Assembly: GCA_009768925.2 (NCBI GenBank)
Contig: VHIT02000018.1
Location: 124,001-188,000, forward strand
Source: Cryptosporidium bovis
Lineage: Eukaryota > Apicomplexa > Conoidasida > Eucoccidiorida > Cryptosporidiidae
Direction of reading: 5' to 3'
DNA: 64,000 bases
Shown one piece after another: positions 31,024 to 41,548 of the stretch. The notes beneath the pieces were generated by a model. The model ran no database searches, was not told the origin of the DNA, and saw nothing but the letters and a program-made list of their open reading frames with translations. A program made the position numbers and the translations under genes. The number at the start of each line of letters is the position of its first letter. Positions within the stretch are counted from its first letter, which is position 1.

Positions 31024-31755
31024 CTAATCTGAAAAGCTTGCAGAAAATACATCTTGAATAACTCTCGCTTTTATGCTGCCTATCCCAGGCAAGTTTGAAA
31101 GTTCTTTTTCCGAAGCAAAAGCTATTTTTGATATTGACCCGAATTTGTTTAATAAATTGGTTGAATCGTTTCTGTTTATTCTAGGCAATGAAGACAAGGC
31201 GTCTTTTGTTCTTGAGAATATATCTGAAGACAAACTACCCCTTATAATGTCACTCGAAGCATTCTCGTATGATTTAAGTGACTCAAGGACATGTGCTGCT
31301 TCACGATTGTTCCATGTTAACAACAAGGTCATATTCATATTTATACATATGTCTGTTATTTCAGTTATTGCTGCCTCTATAATGCCTGATAATGAAATGT
31401 CTACTAAACATAACACTATTCTTATTCTATAGTTCTTTTGCAATGATTGTACCCTTTTCCTAAGATAGTTGCTGTGTAATTTATGGTATTTCACACTTAT
31501 AAAAATAACGGCATCATACTTTCCAACTAAAAAATCTGGAACTATATTCTTGAATTCATATGAGACATTTTTTATATAATTCAACACTGCATTGCCTTTT
31601 TGTCTGTAACTCGCTAATATAACTTGTGTTGCTCTATCATCAAAGAAATGTGGTTCCTCTAAAGTTTTTAATGAATTTGACAGACTAGAAGTGAGATTAT
31701 TGTAATTTTTCTCCTTTTTATAATTATTACTTAGATTATTTTTTTCCTCTGACAT
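31024..31755 (-). CDS. ERCC1: ERCC1/Rad10 nucleotide-excision repair subunit
   Basis: A 243-residue protein. Residues 44-160 match the ERCC1 central domain: VILASYRQKGNAVLNYIKNV, NIVPDFLVGKYDAVIFISVK, YHKLHSNYL, RIRIVLCLVDI and LLLTWNNREAAHVLESLK. This domain is a catalytically dead nuclease fold that binds XPA and ssDNA. Residues about 178-240 form a tandem helix-hairpin-helix with NLPGIGSIKARVIQDVF, the region that binds the partner nuclease XPF/Rad1. The pair makes the 5' incision in nucleotide-excision repair and acts in crosslink repair and recombination. The N-terminal extension is short, as in compact eukaryotic forms. It is divergent from the VAP gene across 1.7 kb. Confidence 0.95.
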   Translation of the reverse strand: MSEEKNNLSNNYKKEKNYNNLTSSLSNSLKTLEEPHFFDDRATQVILASYRQKGNAVLNYIKNVSYEFKNIVPDFLVGKYDAVIFISVKYHKLHSNYLRKRVQSLQKNYRIRIVLCLVDISLSGIIEAAITEITDICINMNMTLLLTWNNREAAHVLESLKSYENASSDIIRGSLSSDIFSRTKDALSSLPRINRNDSTNLLNKFGSISKIAFASEKELSNLPGIGSIKARVIQDVFSASFSD

Positions 31756-33477
31756 TTAGTATTCTATTTCCTACCAACTTTCTAATGTTTACTTGTACGT
31801 TGCATGTATTTCTACTATACAAAAGTATTATATATTGTTTTTCTGATTATTTGTTACTTGAATATTTTTGGCCTCTATTTTATGTTCCGTCCAACTGAAA
31901 AGTAACAGTGGTGAGTACTAACCCTTTTGGACTCAGGCCCTATTACACACTTATATCTTCCCTGTTAGCACAAACTTGATTTATAATGGGAATATGTAAA
32001 TCTTCGTGCAAAGGTGTATTCTAAGCTGTGACCTTCATAACTGCAATCCAAATAAAGTTTACCTTTAGGTAAGGTTGAAACAGTGGTAACAACAACAGCT
32101 ACCACTCTTTTGCTAAATCAGTCTTTTGAGTGATCCTATTCTATTACTTCACTTAATTTCTACTTCCTCAGTAACGGCACAATTCTATTCGTTTGTCGAT
32201 GCAAGATTATTATTTACATTTACCCCCGCTCTATAAATGAAAATAATACATTTTTATTATTGCATGAATAGATTTTATGTGAAAAGAAAATAAACAAAAT
32301 ATAGACAAAACAAAGATTAAGCTAATGATGTATGTGAGCTGGATGATACAACATTGCTTGACGCAAATAACTTTATCAAATGTACAGAGGCAATACTGAC
32401 AGAAAACCGAGGCATATAGTACTCAAGGCATGTTAAAAAAAGTGTTTTTTGATTAATGCAATTTTTAAAACATGTTCACATACCACTATAATTCGCTTCA
32501 GTATATTTGTTCGCACACTCCACTTATTGAGAGAAATCCGATATATTGATGTCAAGTATACTCTAAACGTGGCAACGATATACTAATTAAAGCAAATTAA
32601 CTGTCAATTTATAATACCTGCCTTCAATAATATTACAAGTATTATTTGTTCCTGCATATTATATTAATATAAATGCATGTGTATGTTATCTACTTATATT
32701 GGATTGAATTCAACATTCTGAAATAAATTAATTATATATGATATTAACTTTTCAAAAAAAGTGGGGCCGAGGTGAAAAGGGATAAACTAAAAGAGAGACT
32801 CGAATTGCAAATAATCTTCTACTTCTCGTTTCTAATTACTTTTTTACTCAATATTCGCATTTAACTGTTTACTTATGTAAAAAGGCCTTAATACAAGAAT
32901 ATAAAAAGATAGAAAAATAGATAGAAATGTGGCGCAAAGAAGGGGGGATGGGGTGAAGAGTGTATGTTGTGAATGTCAATATTCTTTTTGTAAAATGTGA
33001 ACCAACTTTTCTTATGTTTAAAACCAAATCGACAATGTGAGGATTGCATTTTATTTAGTTAGGAGCACTATTACGCATCATATGACAATAACAATTTCTT
33101 TATTAAAAGAAAACCGTTCTATGTATTTTTTAAAAATACTTGTAGCAAATGTCTCTAGGCGCATTTGGGCATGGTAATATGGCCTTTATTATTAAATCGA
33201 CAGCGTGTACGTCTGGGTATCCTGTAGGGAAAAAAAAATATTTAGGATAGTAGGAAGAAAGAGGAATATATCCGCATAGTACATATATATATATATATGT
33301 ATGACGAGTGTATTTCCACAAATTGGCGTCTATATACATCATAACAATAACAGGGATTAGATTATTTTAAAGAATAAGTACCCGAAATATAAAATACTTG
33401 GAAAGCGAATCTGAAATTTCCGGTATTATAGTATTGGTTGTTATTGAATTGAAACTAATCCACGGTAATAGTGAAAT
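31756..33477. other. long divergent spacer: ERCC1 and VAP genes
   Basis: A 1722-base spacer. It contains a GTGGGG box at 32761-32766, a GGCGC motif at 32931-32935, and G runs at 32942-32947 and 32950-32953. A perfect 20-base AT palindrome, ACATATATATATATATATGT, lies at 33281-33300. The guanine clustering at 32761-32960 stands out in AT-rich surroundings and may be promoter or non-coding RNA. No convincing coding frame is present. Confidence 0.45.
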
Positions 33478-34206
33478 ATGTCTGGAGATACGACTAGATT
33501 GGTGCGAGTGCACCCAGAAAAAGCCTTGGAATTCCCACTTGTGCTTTACAGTTCAGTGACTTGTCCCTTGATTTTAGAGAACTTAACATCCTCTACAGTA
33601 GCATTTAAAATAAAAACAACTGCGCCGAGAGGATACCTAGTGCGTCCTAGTAGTGGTTTAATACAGGCTGGTCAAACTAAGGAAATACAAGTAATTCTTC
33701 AGCCACTTCAATCTGTGGAACAAGCCTCTCCATCACATAGATTTCTCATTCAGACTACAATTTGTGACAACAATATTGAACAGCTAACTAAAGATTTTTG
33801 GCAAGAGCTCACTAAAGAACAGCTTTTTGAACACAGACTTTCCGTTATCTTTAAACAAGAAAATGTAGGTGTAATGGGAGAAAGTGTTCCTGGAGTTGGT
33901 GGTTCTACACAAGTTGGGCAAGGGCAGATCGTTTCAGGAAATATATCAAACAACCAGGGCGTGTCATCAGATACTGATTTCAAGAACAAATATGACGAGC
34001 TTGTTCAATATTGTCTTGCACTTGAGAAACAAAGTAACGAACTCAAAGAAGAAACTATTTCTCTTAGAGAAAGACTTGAGAAGTCGGAGTCTAAACTCAG
34101 GTCGTCCTCACAAAACAACAGTCCAACTCAAGGTTTTGAGTTCTGGCATGTAATTGCTGTGATAATTGTTGCTGTTGTTGCTTTAAAACTCATAAACTAC
34201 TTTTGA
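33478..34206 (+). CDS. VAPA: VAP-type (Scs2-like) ER membrane contact protein
   Basis: A 242-residue tail-anchored protein. Residues 8 to about 130 form an MSP (major sperm protein) domain: RVHPEKALEFPLVLYSSVTC, PLILENLTSSTVAFKIKTTA, RPSSGLIQAGQTKEI and VILQP. In VAP proteins this domain binds FFAT motifs. A Gly/Ser linker follows, then a coiled coil at about 168-205 and one hydrophobic helix at about 222-240 (FWHVIAVIIVAVVALKLINY) that anchors it in the ER facing the cytosol. VAPs tether the ER to other membranes and recruit lipid-transfer proteins. Length and order fit yeast Scs2 and human VAPA/B. Confidence 0.93.
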   Translation: MSGDTTRLVRVHPEKALEFPLVLYSSVTCPLILENLTSSTVAFKIKTTAPRGYLVRPSSGLIQAGQTKEIQVILQPLQSVEQASPSHRFLIQTTICDNNIEQLTKDFWQELTKEQLFEHRLSVIFKQENVGVMGESVPGVGGSTQVGQGQIVSGNISNNQGVSSDTDFKNKYDELVQYCLALEKQSNELKEETISLRERLEKSESKLRSSSQNNSPTQGFEFWHVIAVIIVAVVALKLINYF

Positions 34207-34877
34207 AATTATTATTATTAGTATATTGGGGCATTAGGTGTTTTCCTAAGGTCTGTCTTTTCATATCTACACATTTTTTTCCGAAAATTGCATTTGATTT
34301 CCTGGACTCCCGCTTTTTGTTTGCATGTGCTATACAATTCATAATTTTCCCACATTTTAGTTTAACACGGTCCAATGACATGTAGTTTATTTTTTCAATT
34401 TATGTATGGTTGTTGACTGTTCGCTGCCAATGCTAAATAAATATCAAATAACTAGGGCGATGTTGCAATATGTCAACCCATTTCCATAGTCCTGTTAAAT
34501 ACGAATCCAATATATATATATATATATATATGAACATTTTCACACTTTAGAATTTACTTCTATGCAGAGCTAAGTTCAAATTACGAACTATGAATCCCGT
34601 TTGGCATATCCATCATAAAAGTTGTCTAGCAAATAAATGAAATATTATAAATTCATAAAAAAGACAAAGATTTTCATAAGGGAAAATAGCAATTAATCAA
34701 ATTTACTGTTATGTAAACAAAGTGGAAGCAGTAATGAAAATAATAATAGCATATTTTTTACATTTACAATGACTGACAATTGTTATCTTTAAATGTTTGG
34801 TAACTGTACCACGCGGGGGAAAAGTGAAATTCAATCCTACAAACTGAAAAATATGGTATTTACTACAGAGTAGAGTA
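34207..34877. other. spacer between VAP and OB-fold genes
   Basis: A 671-base spacer between two same-strand genes. It holds an (AT)11 microsatellite at 34510-34531 and ACCACGCGGGG near 34808. No RNA gene is recognised. Confidence 0.4.
34510..34531. repeat. (AT)11 microsatellite
   Basis: Eleven uninterrupted AT units in the flank of the VAP and OB-fold genes, likely length-polymorphic between isolates. Confidence 0.9.
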
Positions 34878-37800
34878 ATGGAAAATTTGCTGGGAAGTAA
34901 TAATAGTGAGTTAGTACCTGAATGTAAACACTGTAAATTGGAATTTATAAAGAAAAAGAGCAGATCACTATTACCTTTGGTAGGATTTAACTATGAAACA
35001 AAGAATTATGGTAAGGGAGCTACTTTATATTCCATAGATACTATTAGGAATTCCTGCAAAAATGGACCTATAATAGGAAGATTGGTTCATTCACCAGATG
35101 GACGTATTTTTCTATTGCAATACTATTTCAGCAATTCTACAATAAACGGTAACGAAAATCCCTTGTATTCACTGGTTCTCTGTGAAGTGTCAGGTAAATT
35201 TAATGCAAGCGATTTTTTAAAATGTAGCAGAACAAAATACACTTTTGTTTCATGTTGGGTAATAATTAAAGATTGGAATTTAATTAAAGTCGATACACAC
35301 GATTCAGGTGCACCAATTAGAAGTAAACTTTTAAGATTACATTTTGATCCGAGTTGTATATTATCGAAGGAAAGTACTAAGAATAGGGTTAAGATTTCAA
35401 AAGACTCAATTTTTTGCTTTGAGGCATGTTCAATTTCCTGGATATCCAAGGAAAGAATATTAGATTATGCATGCACATTAATTGATCCATATTCGTCTAT
35501 AAAAAATGTACCTGAATTGTACAAAAATTGCATAAATGTAGTCGGAGCAGTTTTGCATATATCCGAGATCGTTAGGTACGAAATTGGAGAACAAATTTAC
35601 AAATACAAAAAGAAACAGAAGACAAATATAAAAAACTATGAAATTGATGTTTATTTTAAGTCTATATTAGATCATTCAATTTTTGGTTCATCTTTTTCAG
35701 CATTAATAAGACCTATTAATGCGCAGAAGGACCTGGTTGTTTTTTTTCCTGACTCGAACCACATGATAATGAGATATGTACTTGGATGGGAAAACATATA
35801 TCAATTTGAAAATGTATTGCCTGGTTCAGTTTTGGTGCATAGTCCGATAAAGGAACCAAGAGAAAAGAAATGCGTAATTGCCATTGATTCGACTTCAGTT
35901 AGGATACAGGTTAGTAATCTTTCAAGATTTATTCTTTCAAATAATATATATGGAAATAATTATCCTGTGTTTGTACAAATAAATAGAATACTTGGTTTTG
36001 GAACATTTGAATTGAATACTAAGAATAAGCCAATAAGATTATTTTTACATAATTCTGGATTTCACCAGACATATATTGGCTCTTCTTTAACAAAAGGATC
36101 TGTTTTATGGATAAGAAATCCAAGAAAAATTGTAATTGAATCACCAACTGGAACATCGATTTTTATCGGTATAGCAGTTGAATCTTACTCTGACTGGGGA
36201 TTACAAAGTCATTCTAAATTTAAAAAAAATCGAAACTACGATGGAACAATTTGGAAAAATCAACCTTTGCATATACAGATAATTGGTTATGAATTCTTGG
36301 AGCTATCAGGAAACGATTTAAATGAAAATAAATTTTGTAGTTTTTTATATAAAGTTAGCAGTTATTTGGACATAAGAAATTATTGTTATTATCATTTTAG
36401 TTTATATGTGGATATATTTAATATTATTGGAATTCCAAAAAGTGCAAATGAAGGAATTTCAATTCTTCTTTTACGAATACTATCATTGAGTGAACACACC
36501 TCGCCAGTCATTTTATTAAAAGATAGTCTGAATATTGTTTTTCTGAAAAGAGGAAGAAAAATTAATGTCAAGTCAGAGTTATTGTGCTCGAAAAATGAAA
36601 TGGAGATTAAAACGAGAATTACTCATCCGAGTCAAACAGTTGAGGTTAGGTCGGAAGAGTTATCACTCATTTCAATTAAATGTTGCAAACTAAATGAATT
36701 TTGGAGACTTGTTGAAATTGATGAATGGGTTAAGTTATTTGATTTTGCTAATTCAAATGAAAAATTTAACTCCATTAATATGGTAACCTCAAAAGAAATC
36801 CTTACTTTTGAAAGATTATTTTCAATAATACATGAAACTGATACTCCATCGGCTTTAAATAATGAAAAATGTGTGCCTTATGATAATTATGTTTTTAGTG
36901 AATCTACTAAAAATGATGTAGTAAGCTCGATATGTACAATGTCAACAACTGAATATTCACAGGATTACATTGGATTATGTGGTAATTTTTTGGTTGAAAT
37001 TGTGTTAAATAAGTATATGGAGTCAAATTATTGGATTAACAACCTGTTCTTTGTCAAAACACCAAAAAACCAAAATTTAAGGAAGAATATATATCCACTA
37101 TTTGTAGAAACAAAATGTCTTTCAAATTCACGCATATATCAAGTATATTGCAACAAAAAACTTTTATTTATAAAAAAAGCATACATAAGACTTTTAGGAA
37201 GCAATAATAGGAGTAAGGCGTTATTTGCAAACGAGTCTGACATAACGCTAATATGTATTCAGGATCCATTACCATCTATAATGTGTTTACCTGGATTGAT
37301 AAATACAAATGAAGGATTGCTACTTTACGTAAATAAGAAAAAAACAATGCTTAATGAGAACAGATCTGAAATAGAGTTTTATTTTCAATGTCTTCCGTGT
37401 TTTCTTACACAAAATAGATTGAATAACAACGACTCACTCAATTTATCTCTTCTAATTGATATAAAAGTACCCTCGAACTGGTACTTTAAAATTAATTCAT
37501 CTAGATTCATAATGATAACGAAAAAACAAATAATAGATAATCAACAGATAATACTTGATGAAAAAATAGAGAGAGTGTTTTTACATCAAGAATATGATGA
37601 ACATCTTTTTTTTGTAAAGGAATTAAGTCTACCTTTCAGTAATATTGAAAATATAGTAGATAATGAAATAACTAAAGGTGGTATTGTTCCAGGGGTAAAA
37701 ATTGTATTTCCATCATTACCTGATGAATTCTTGTTTTGGTCATTTTCAGCAGAACAACCTTTATTTATTAAATATGACAAACACTTAAAAATATGTAAAA

Positions 37801-39593
37801 GAGAGTATTGTTCTAAACCATCTGTATTAGAACTAAAATTCTGGATAGACAGAATAGTGACGTGGTCATTATTCCAAAACGAGAACCAATTGATATATGG
37901 TTCAACACTAGGAATTATATCAGAACTAAAGTGTTTGAGAGAAAGAGACGAATTATTTGTATGTAATAACTTGAAGAATAACGGCAAAGATGTTCAACAA
38001 GACATAATTATATCATTTATAAAAGTTAGGATAATAGATATAATTAGATTTACTGGGTTTAATCCGAAAGGTATTCACGGAAACTGGACAATATTGAGAG
38101 TAACAAGTATGCATGTTACCTGGAATTCAGGTTGGATAGATTTGTGGTTATCTGAGATAGATATTAGGTCGAAAAGCATTCATTTACTTGTACCGGGAGA
38201 GGTTTTAAGCATTTCAGATATTATGGTTGTAAGTAAAAAACAAGTGACACCACCTTTATCGCCGACATCATATGTGTTTGGTTCAATTATCTCTGGTATT
38301 ATAAGCGATCATAGACAAGATAAAGCAATATATTACAATCAAGAATGCAAAAATGGGTCGTCTTCATCAATTGGAATATCTGAGATCCCGTTGTTGAAAA
38401 ATGATACAAGTGCATCAATAAGAGGTAGGTCCAAGACAAACTATGGAAAAACCTTGAGCATATTCAATAATGGAGCAATTGCCTTTAGAACTGCAATTAA
38501 AAATAGTAGAATAGACTTAGATGCGTACAAAAGAGTAACGAAATCTGATGAAATATTTAATTTCCTACTCTTTTCAGTCTCACAATCATCAGAAGTCAAT
38601 TTATTATCTGGACTTAAGTACGAGTGTGGGGAAAACAATTTACTAAGTAAAATCCCAAATCCATACGTTCTAGCTCCAGATGGATCCCCGGTGACATGTG
38701 ATTTTATCAAATATTGGAGCAATAACAAAGATGTCAGTCTTATATTTAATAAATTATATTGCATTGAAAATGAGCATTCAGGTAATGAATTTAGAATGCC
38801 GATAGAGTATGTTAACTTTTTTAATGATTGCAATAGTAATATAAATCTCGTTGTTCCTGACGAGACTATAACTGTATGTGGTTCTATCCTGCAAATTGAA
38901 CAAATAGAAATGGGTTGGTTTTGTTTAAAATGTCTAAGGCTACTTAATTCAGTTACTATCTGCTCATGTGGTGTTGATCACAAGTCAGTTTCTACTTGGA
39001 AGTCACTTTCAATTTATTTAGTTGGTACTGTTGAGATTATGCTGGACAACTCAAAGTCAAAATTATTTCCATTTGCAATGACTAATTGGAATGCATTGAA
39101 ATTATTGGTTTATTCAGGTATGCGTAACAGAATTCATCTCAACCCAAGTAATATGTACAATAGTATGATTAAATTTTCCAATGCTGTTTGGAATTACATG
39201 GAGTCCTCAGGTAATTCCATAGGAACACGTACTTTATATATGTATGGAGAAACCTGTGAAGCTTTAAATTCGTTGTTTTCATCGACATCATCTACTATAA
39301 ACTGCAGTAATGAAGGCAATAATTTCCAGTGTTTAGATGATGTGACAATTCCTGTTGGAGTTATAGGTGATTACTGTTTATTAGATGATGATAAAAATGT
39401 AATAGCATCAATACCCAATGATCCTATCGGAAATATTGAATTTGAAATTTGTATTAGATTTACAAATTCAAACGAAATTATTGAATTAAATAAAAGCTCC
39501 TCAGAAATTAATGCCTACATACACGTGCTGAGATGGAGAATAAAGGACACAATTAGAGAGCTCGAAAATGAAGTTACGAACATAAAAGTTTGA
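34878..39593 (+). CDS. large protein with predicted OB folds and a zinc ribbon; CTC1-like candidate
   Basis: A 1571-residue intronless protein with no easy family match. It is rich in beta strands and repeats OB-fold-like signatures: LPGSVLVHSPI (about 316), LTKGSVLWIRNPRKIVI (about 405) and LVPGEVLSISDIMVV (about 1105). These resemble the strand-turn-strand 'PG-x-V-L-x-I' of ssDNA-binding OB folds. Near residue 1346 is WFCLKC, followed about 10 residues later by CSCG, a zinc ribbon inside another OB-like segment (VPDETITVCGSILQIEQ). This recalls RPA70's C-terminal domain and the CST subunit CTC1. A second CxxC (ECKHC) lies near residue 15. A telomere or ssDNA role is attractive but is inference. 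Its stop is 20 bases from the opposing transporter's stop. Confidence 0.8.
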   Translation: MENLLGSNNSELVPECKHCKLEFIKKKSRSLLPLVGFNYETKNYGKGATLYSIDTIRNSCKNGPIIGRLVHSPDGRIFLLQYYFSNSTINGNENPLYSLVLCEVSGKFNASDFLKCSRTKYTFVSCWVIIKDWNLIKVDTHDSGAPIRSKLLRLHFDPSCILSKESTKNRVKISKDSIFCFEACSISWISKERILDYACTLIDPYSSIKNVPELYKNCINVVGAVLHISEIVRYEIGEQIYKYKKKQKTNIKNYEIDVYFKSILDHSIFGSSFSALIRPINAQKDLVVFFPDSNHMIMRYVLGWENIYQFENVLPGSVLVHSPIKEPREKKCVIAIDSTSVRIQVSNLSRFILSNNIYGNNYPVFVQINRILGFGTFELNTKNKPIRLFLHNSGFHQTYIGSSLTKGSVLWIRNPRKIVIESPTGTSIFIGIAVESYSDWGLQSHSKFKKNRNYDGTIWKNQPLHIQIIGYEFLELSGNDLNENKFCSFLYKVSSYLDIRNYCYYHFSLYVDIFNIIGIPKSANEGISILLLRILSLSEHTSPVILLKDSLNIVFLKRGRKINVKSELLCSKNEMEIKTRITHPSQTVEVRSEELSLISIKCCKLNEFWRLVEIDEWVKLFDFANSNEKFNSINMVTSKEILTFERLFSIIHETDTPSALNNEKCVPYDNYVFSESTKNDVVSSICTMSTTEYSQDYIGLCGNFLVEIVLNKYMESNYWINNLFFVKTPKNQNLRKNIYPLFVETKCLSNSRIYQVYCNKKLLFIKKAYIRLLGSNNRSKALFANESDITLICIQDPLPSIMCLPGLINTNEGLLLYVNKKKTMLNENRSEIEFYFQCLPCFLTQNRLNNNDSLNLSLLIDIKVPSNWYFKINSSRFIMITKKQIIDNQQIILDEKIERVFLHQEYDEHLFFVKELSLPFSNIENIVDNEITKGGIVPGVKIVFPSLPDEFLFWSFSAEQPLFIKYDKHLKICKREYCSKPSVLELKFWIDRIVTWSLFQNENQLIYGSTLGIISELKCLRERDELFVCNNLKNNGKDVQQDIIISFIKVRIIDIIRFTGFNPKGIHGNWTILRVTSMHVTWNSGWIDLWLSEIDIRSKSIHLLVPGEVLSISDIMVVSKKQVTPPLSPTSYVFGSIISGIISDHRQDKAIYYNQECKNGSSSSIGISEIPLLKNDTSASIRGRSKTNYGKTLSIFNNGAIAFRTAIKNSRIDLDAYKRVTKSDEIFNFLLFSVSQSSEVNLLSGLKYECGENNLLSKIPNPYVLAPDGSPVTCDFIKYWSNNKDVSLIFNKLYCIENEHSGNEFRMPIEYVNFFNDCNSNINLVVPDETITVCGSILQIEQIEMGWFCLKCLRLLNSVTICSCGVDHKSVSTWKSLSIYLVGTVEIMLDNSKSKLFPFAMTNWNALKLLVYSGMRNRIHLNPSNMYNSMIKFSNAVWNYMESSGNSIGTRTLYMYGETCEALNSLFSSTSSTINCSNEGNNFQCLDDVTIPVGVIGDYCLLDDDKNVIASIPNDPIGNIEFEICIRFTNSNEIIELNKSSSEINAYIHVLRWRIKDTIRELENEVTNIKV

Positions 39594-39613
39594 TTTTAAT
39601 ATTATCTTGAGAT

Positions 39614-41548
39614 CTATTCATTACTCATAGCATTTGCCTCCTCAACACCACAATTATTACTCAAATGATGTCTCTTTCTTGATATTAAAGTAAGAACTAT
39701 AATAAAGAGCCAGGATGTAATAATTGCTACTGTAGTATATAAAATAATGGTGTAAATGCTTATGTCAATGTGAGTTACTTGGACTTTTTCAAAACTATTT
39801 GATGCTTCTAAACTATAAATGTCGCTAATAACGCTTTTTGAGAATATTTTAATTGGGTTATGAAATACAGTTGGGATCATATTAATATTAATGTGATTTG
39901 GAAGTCTAACGATATAACATTTGTCTATTTTAAACAATTTAATGTATTTGTAAAAACTTGAATTTGTTAGAATTCCTGAAAGTGCTAAATAACTTCCGTA
40001 TAACGCAACAGAAGATCTCTCTCCTGAGATAAAAAGAATTTCTGATCTTATTATCACGTCAACAATAATAGTTAGAGTAGACCCAGTTAGGAATATTTCG
40101 ATTAAATGAACATAAAATAGTGTTACTTCCGAAAATTCGCCTTTATCGTTTGCTATGGCTCCAAGTATATCCGGAAATGCCTTATTGCTATTTAGAAGTA
40201 CAATTAGCAAAATGTTTAGTATCGTTCCTAGTGATATGAGTGTGAAGTAAAAGTGTCTGTAATTTCCAGCTCCTAAAGGAAATGATGATTCTTCTGTAAT
40301 ATTTGACAGCCTTTTCTTTTTGTAGATACGGTACAATTTGCCATATAACATCCCAAAAGCAAGAGACCCCAATGCAGATCCAAGTAAATACACAACACTC
40401 CTCAATGTATAATATGTGATATTAAATGAAAGTTTTACATGTTCGTGAACGGAGCCATTTCTTTCATTTTTATATGTATTGTCAATGTAAAAGGATGAAT
40501 TTATTTGTATCAAACCATATATTTCCCTAACTATTAACATGAAAACCCCAATCAAAAAAATTACAAAAAGTCCTATAATAAGAACAACATTACTGTTACT
40601 ATTCTTTTTTTCAGTACGATTTCCATTTTCATCTGCGAAGGAACCAAGTTTAAGACACACTTGTTTTTCGTCATTATCATTACTTACACCACTACTGGAG
40701 TTATTGCCATTTATGCCACTTTTATTTAAATCTTCACTACTAATACCGACATCATAGTTGTTACTGTAATTAATATTAACACTACTACAATTATTACTGC
40801 ATCTTCCAGGATTATCTTCATCTACTAAATGTTTTTTATTTCCTTCAAAGGAAAATGAACTAGCCAAAGAAACGTTTGCAAAAGACACAATAATTGAAAT
40901 AACTCCAGAAAAAATACATATTTTGTTGTAATTAATGCTAAAATAAAGTGGATTTCCTTTAATATGCACAAGAGCAATAATAGATACTGCTAAAAATGCT
41001 CCAATTGTCTTATAACAGTAGTAAACACCAAACAATCTTATCACATTTGACTTTTTAAAATAGGTCTTCTCTGCAAGTACTTGTATTAATGGCTCTAATG
41101 AACTTTGTGATAAAGAAACCAAACATCTACATAACAAAACTGTCCAGATTGAATAACTAAATGTTTGAAAAAGTGAAGCTAAACCCCAAATAAAGAATGA
41201 AGTGCTCAACACCAGAAGTATATCAAAGTACTTGTAACCAACACCCCAGACTATAAAACCTATGCAACTTATAATATGTTGGATAAATAGCATTTTCTCA
41301 GTTCGAAGTAGATTTGGATCCTTTTGCTCAAAGTTTTCATAAAACATTACTGAATAAAAAACTTTTTCGTTAAAACCATGTATTAAACTGGCTATAAGCA
41401 CGAATTTAATGAACAACGATAATGACACATTTTTTTTAGCAGTCTCCATTTCATAGTCAAAACCATTAAAATCTTTATTTCCACCATGACCATCAACACT
41501 CTTCTTAATTAGGGGTTTACTAACACTAACCGGGTCTTTTTCCTCCAT
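39614..41548 (-). CDS. MFS-like multi-pass membrane transporter
   Basis: A 644-residue protein with about 12 predicted membrane helices in two groups. The N-terminal six lie at roughly 42-62, 86-106, 108-128, 133-152, 170-190 and 208-228. The second six lie at roughly 322-342, 378-396, 424-444, 474-496, 505-525 and 600-622. The two halves are joined by a long polar Ser/Asn loop (about 232-318), typical of the major facilitator superfamily. A 70-residue loop before the last helix is probably exposed. Motif A (G-x-x-x-D-R/K) is not clear, so substrate and exact family remain unknown. It could be plasma-membrane or organellar. The 5' side carries a perfect TGGCGCCA. Confidence 0.65.
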   Translation of the reverse strand: MEEKDPVSVSKPLIKKSVDGHGGNKDFNGFDYEMETAKKNVSLSLFIKFVLIASLIHGFNEKVFYSVMFYENFEQKDPNLLRTEKMLFIQHIISCIGFIVWGVGYKYFDILLVLSTSFFIWGLASLFQTFSYSIWTVLLCRCLVSLSQSSLEPLIQVLAEKTYFKKSNVIRLFGVYYCYKTIGAFLAVSIIALVHIKGNPLYFSINYNKICIFSGVISIIVSFANVSLASSFSFEGNKKHLVDEDNPGRCSNNCSSVNINYSNNYDVGISSEDLNKSGINGNNSSSGVSNDNDEKQVCLKLGSFADENGNRTEKKNSNSNVVLIIGLFVIFLIGVFMLIVREIYGLIQINSSFYIDNTYKNERNGSVHEHVKLSFNITYYTLRSVVYLLGSALGSLAFGMLYGKLYRIYKKKRLSNITEESSFPLGAGNYRHFYFTLISLGTILNILLIVLLNSNKAFPDILGAIANDKGEFSEVTLFYVHLIEIFLTGSTLTIIVDVIIRSEILFISGERSSVALYGSYLALSGILTNSSFYKYIKLFKIDKCYIVRLPNHININMIPTVFHNPIKIFSKSVISDIYSLEASNSFEKVQVTHIDISIYTIILYTTVAIITSWLFIIVLTLISRKRHHLSNNCGVEEANAMSNE

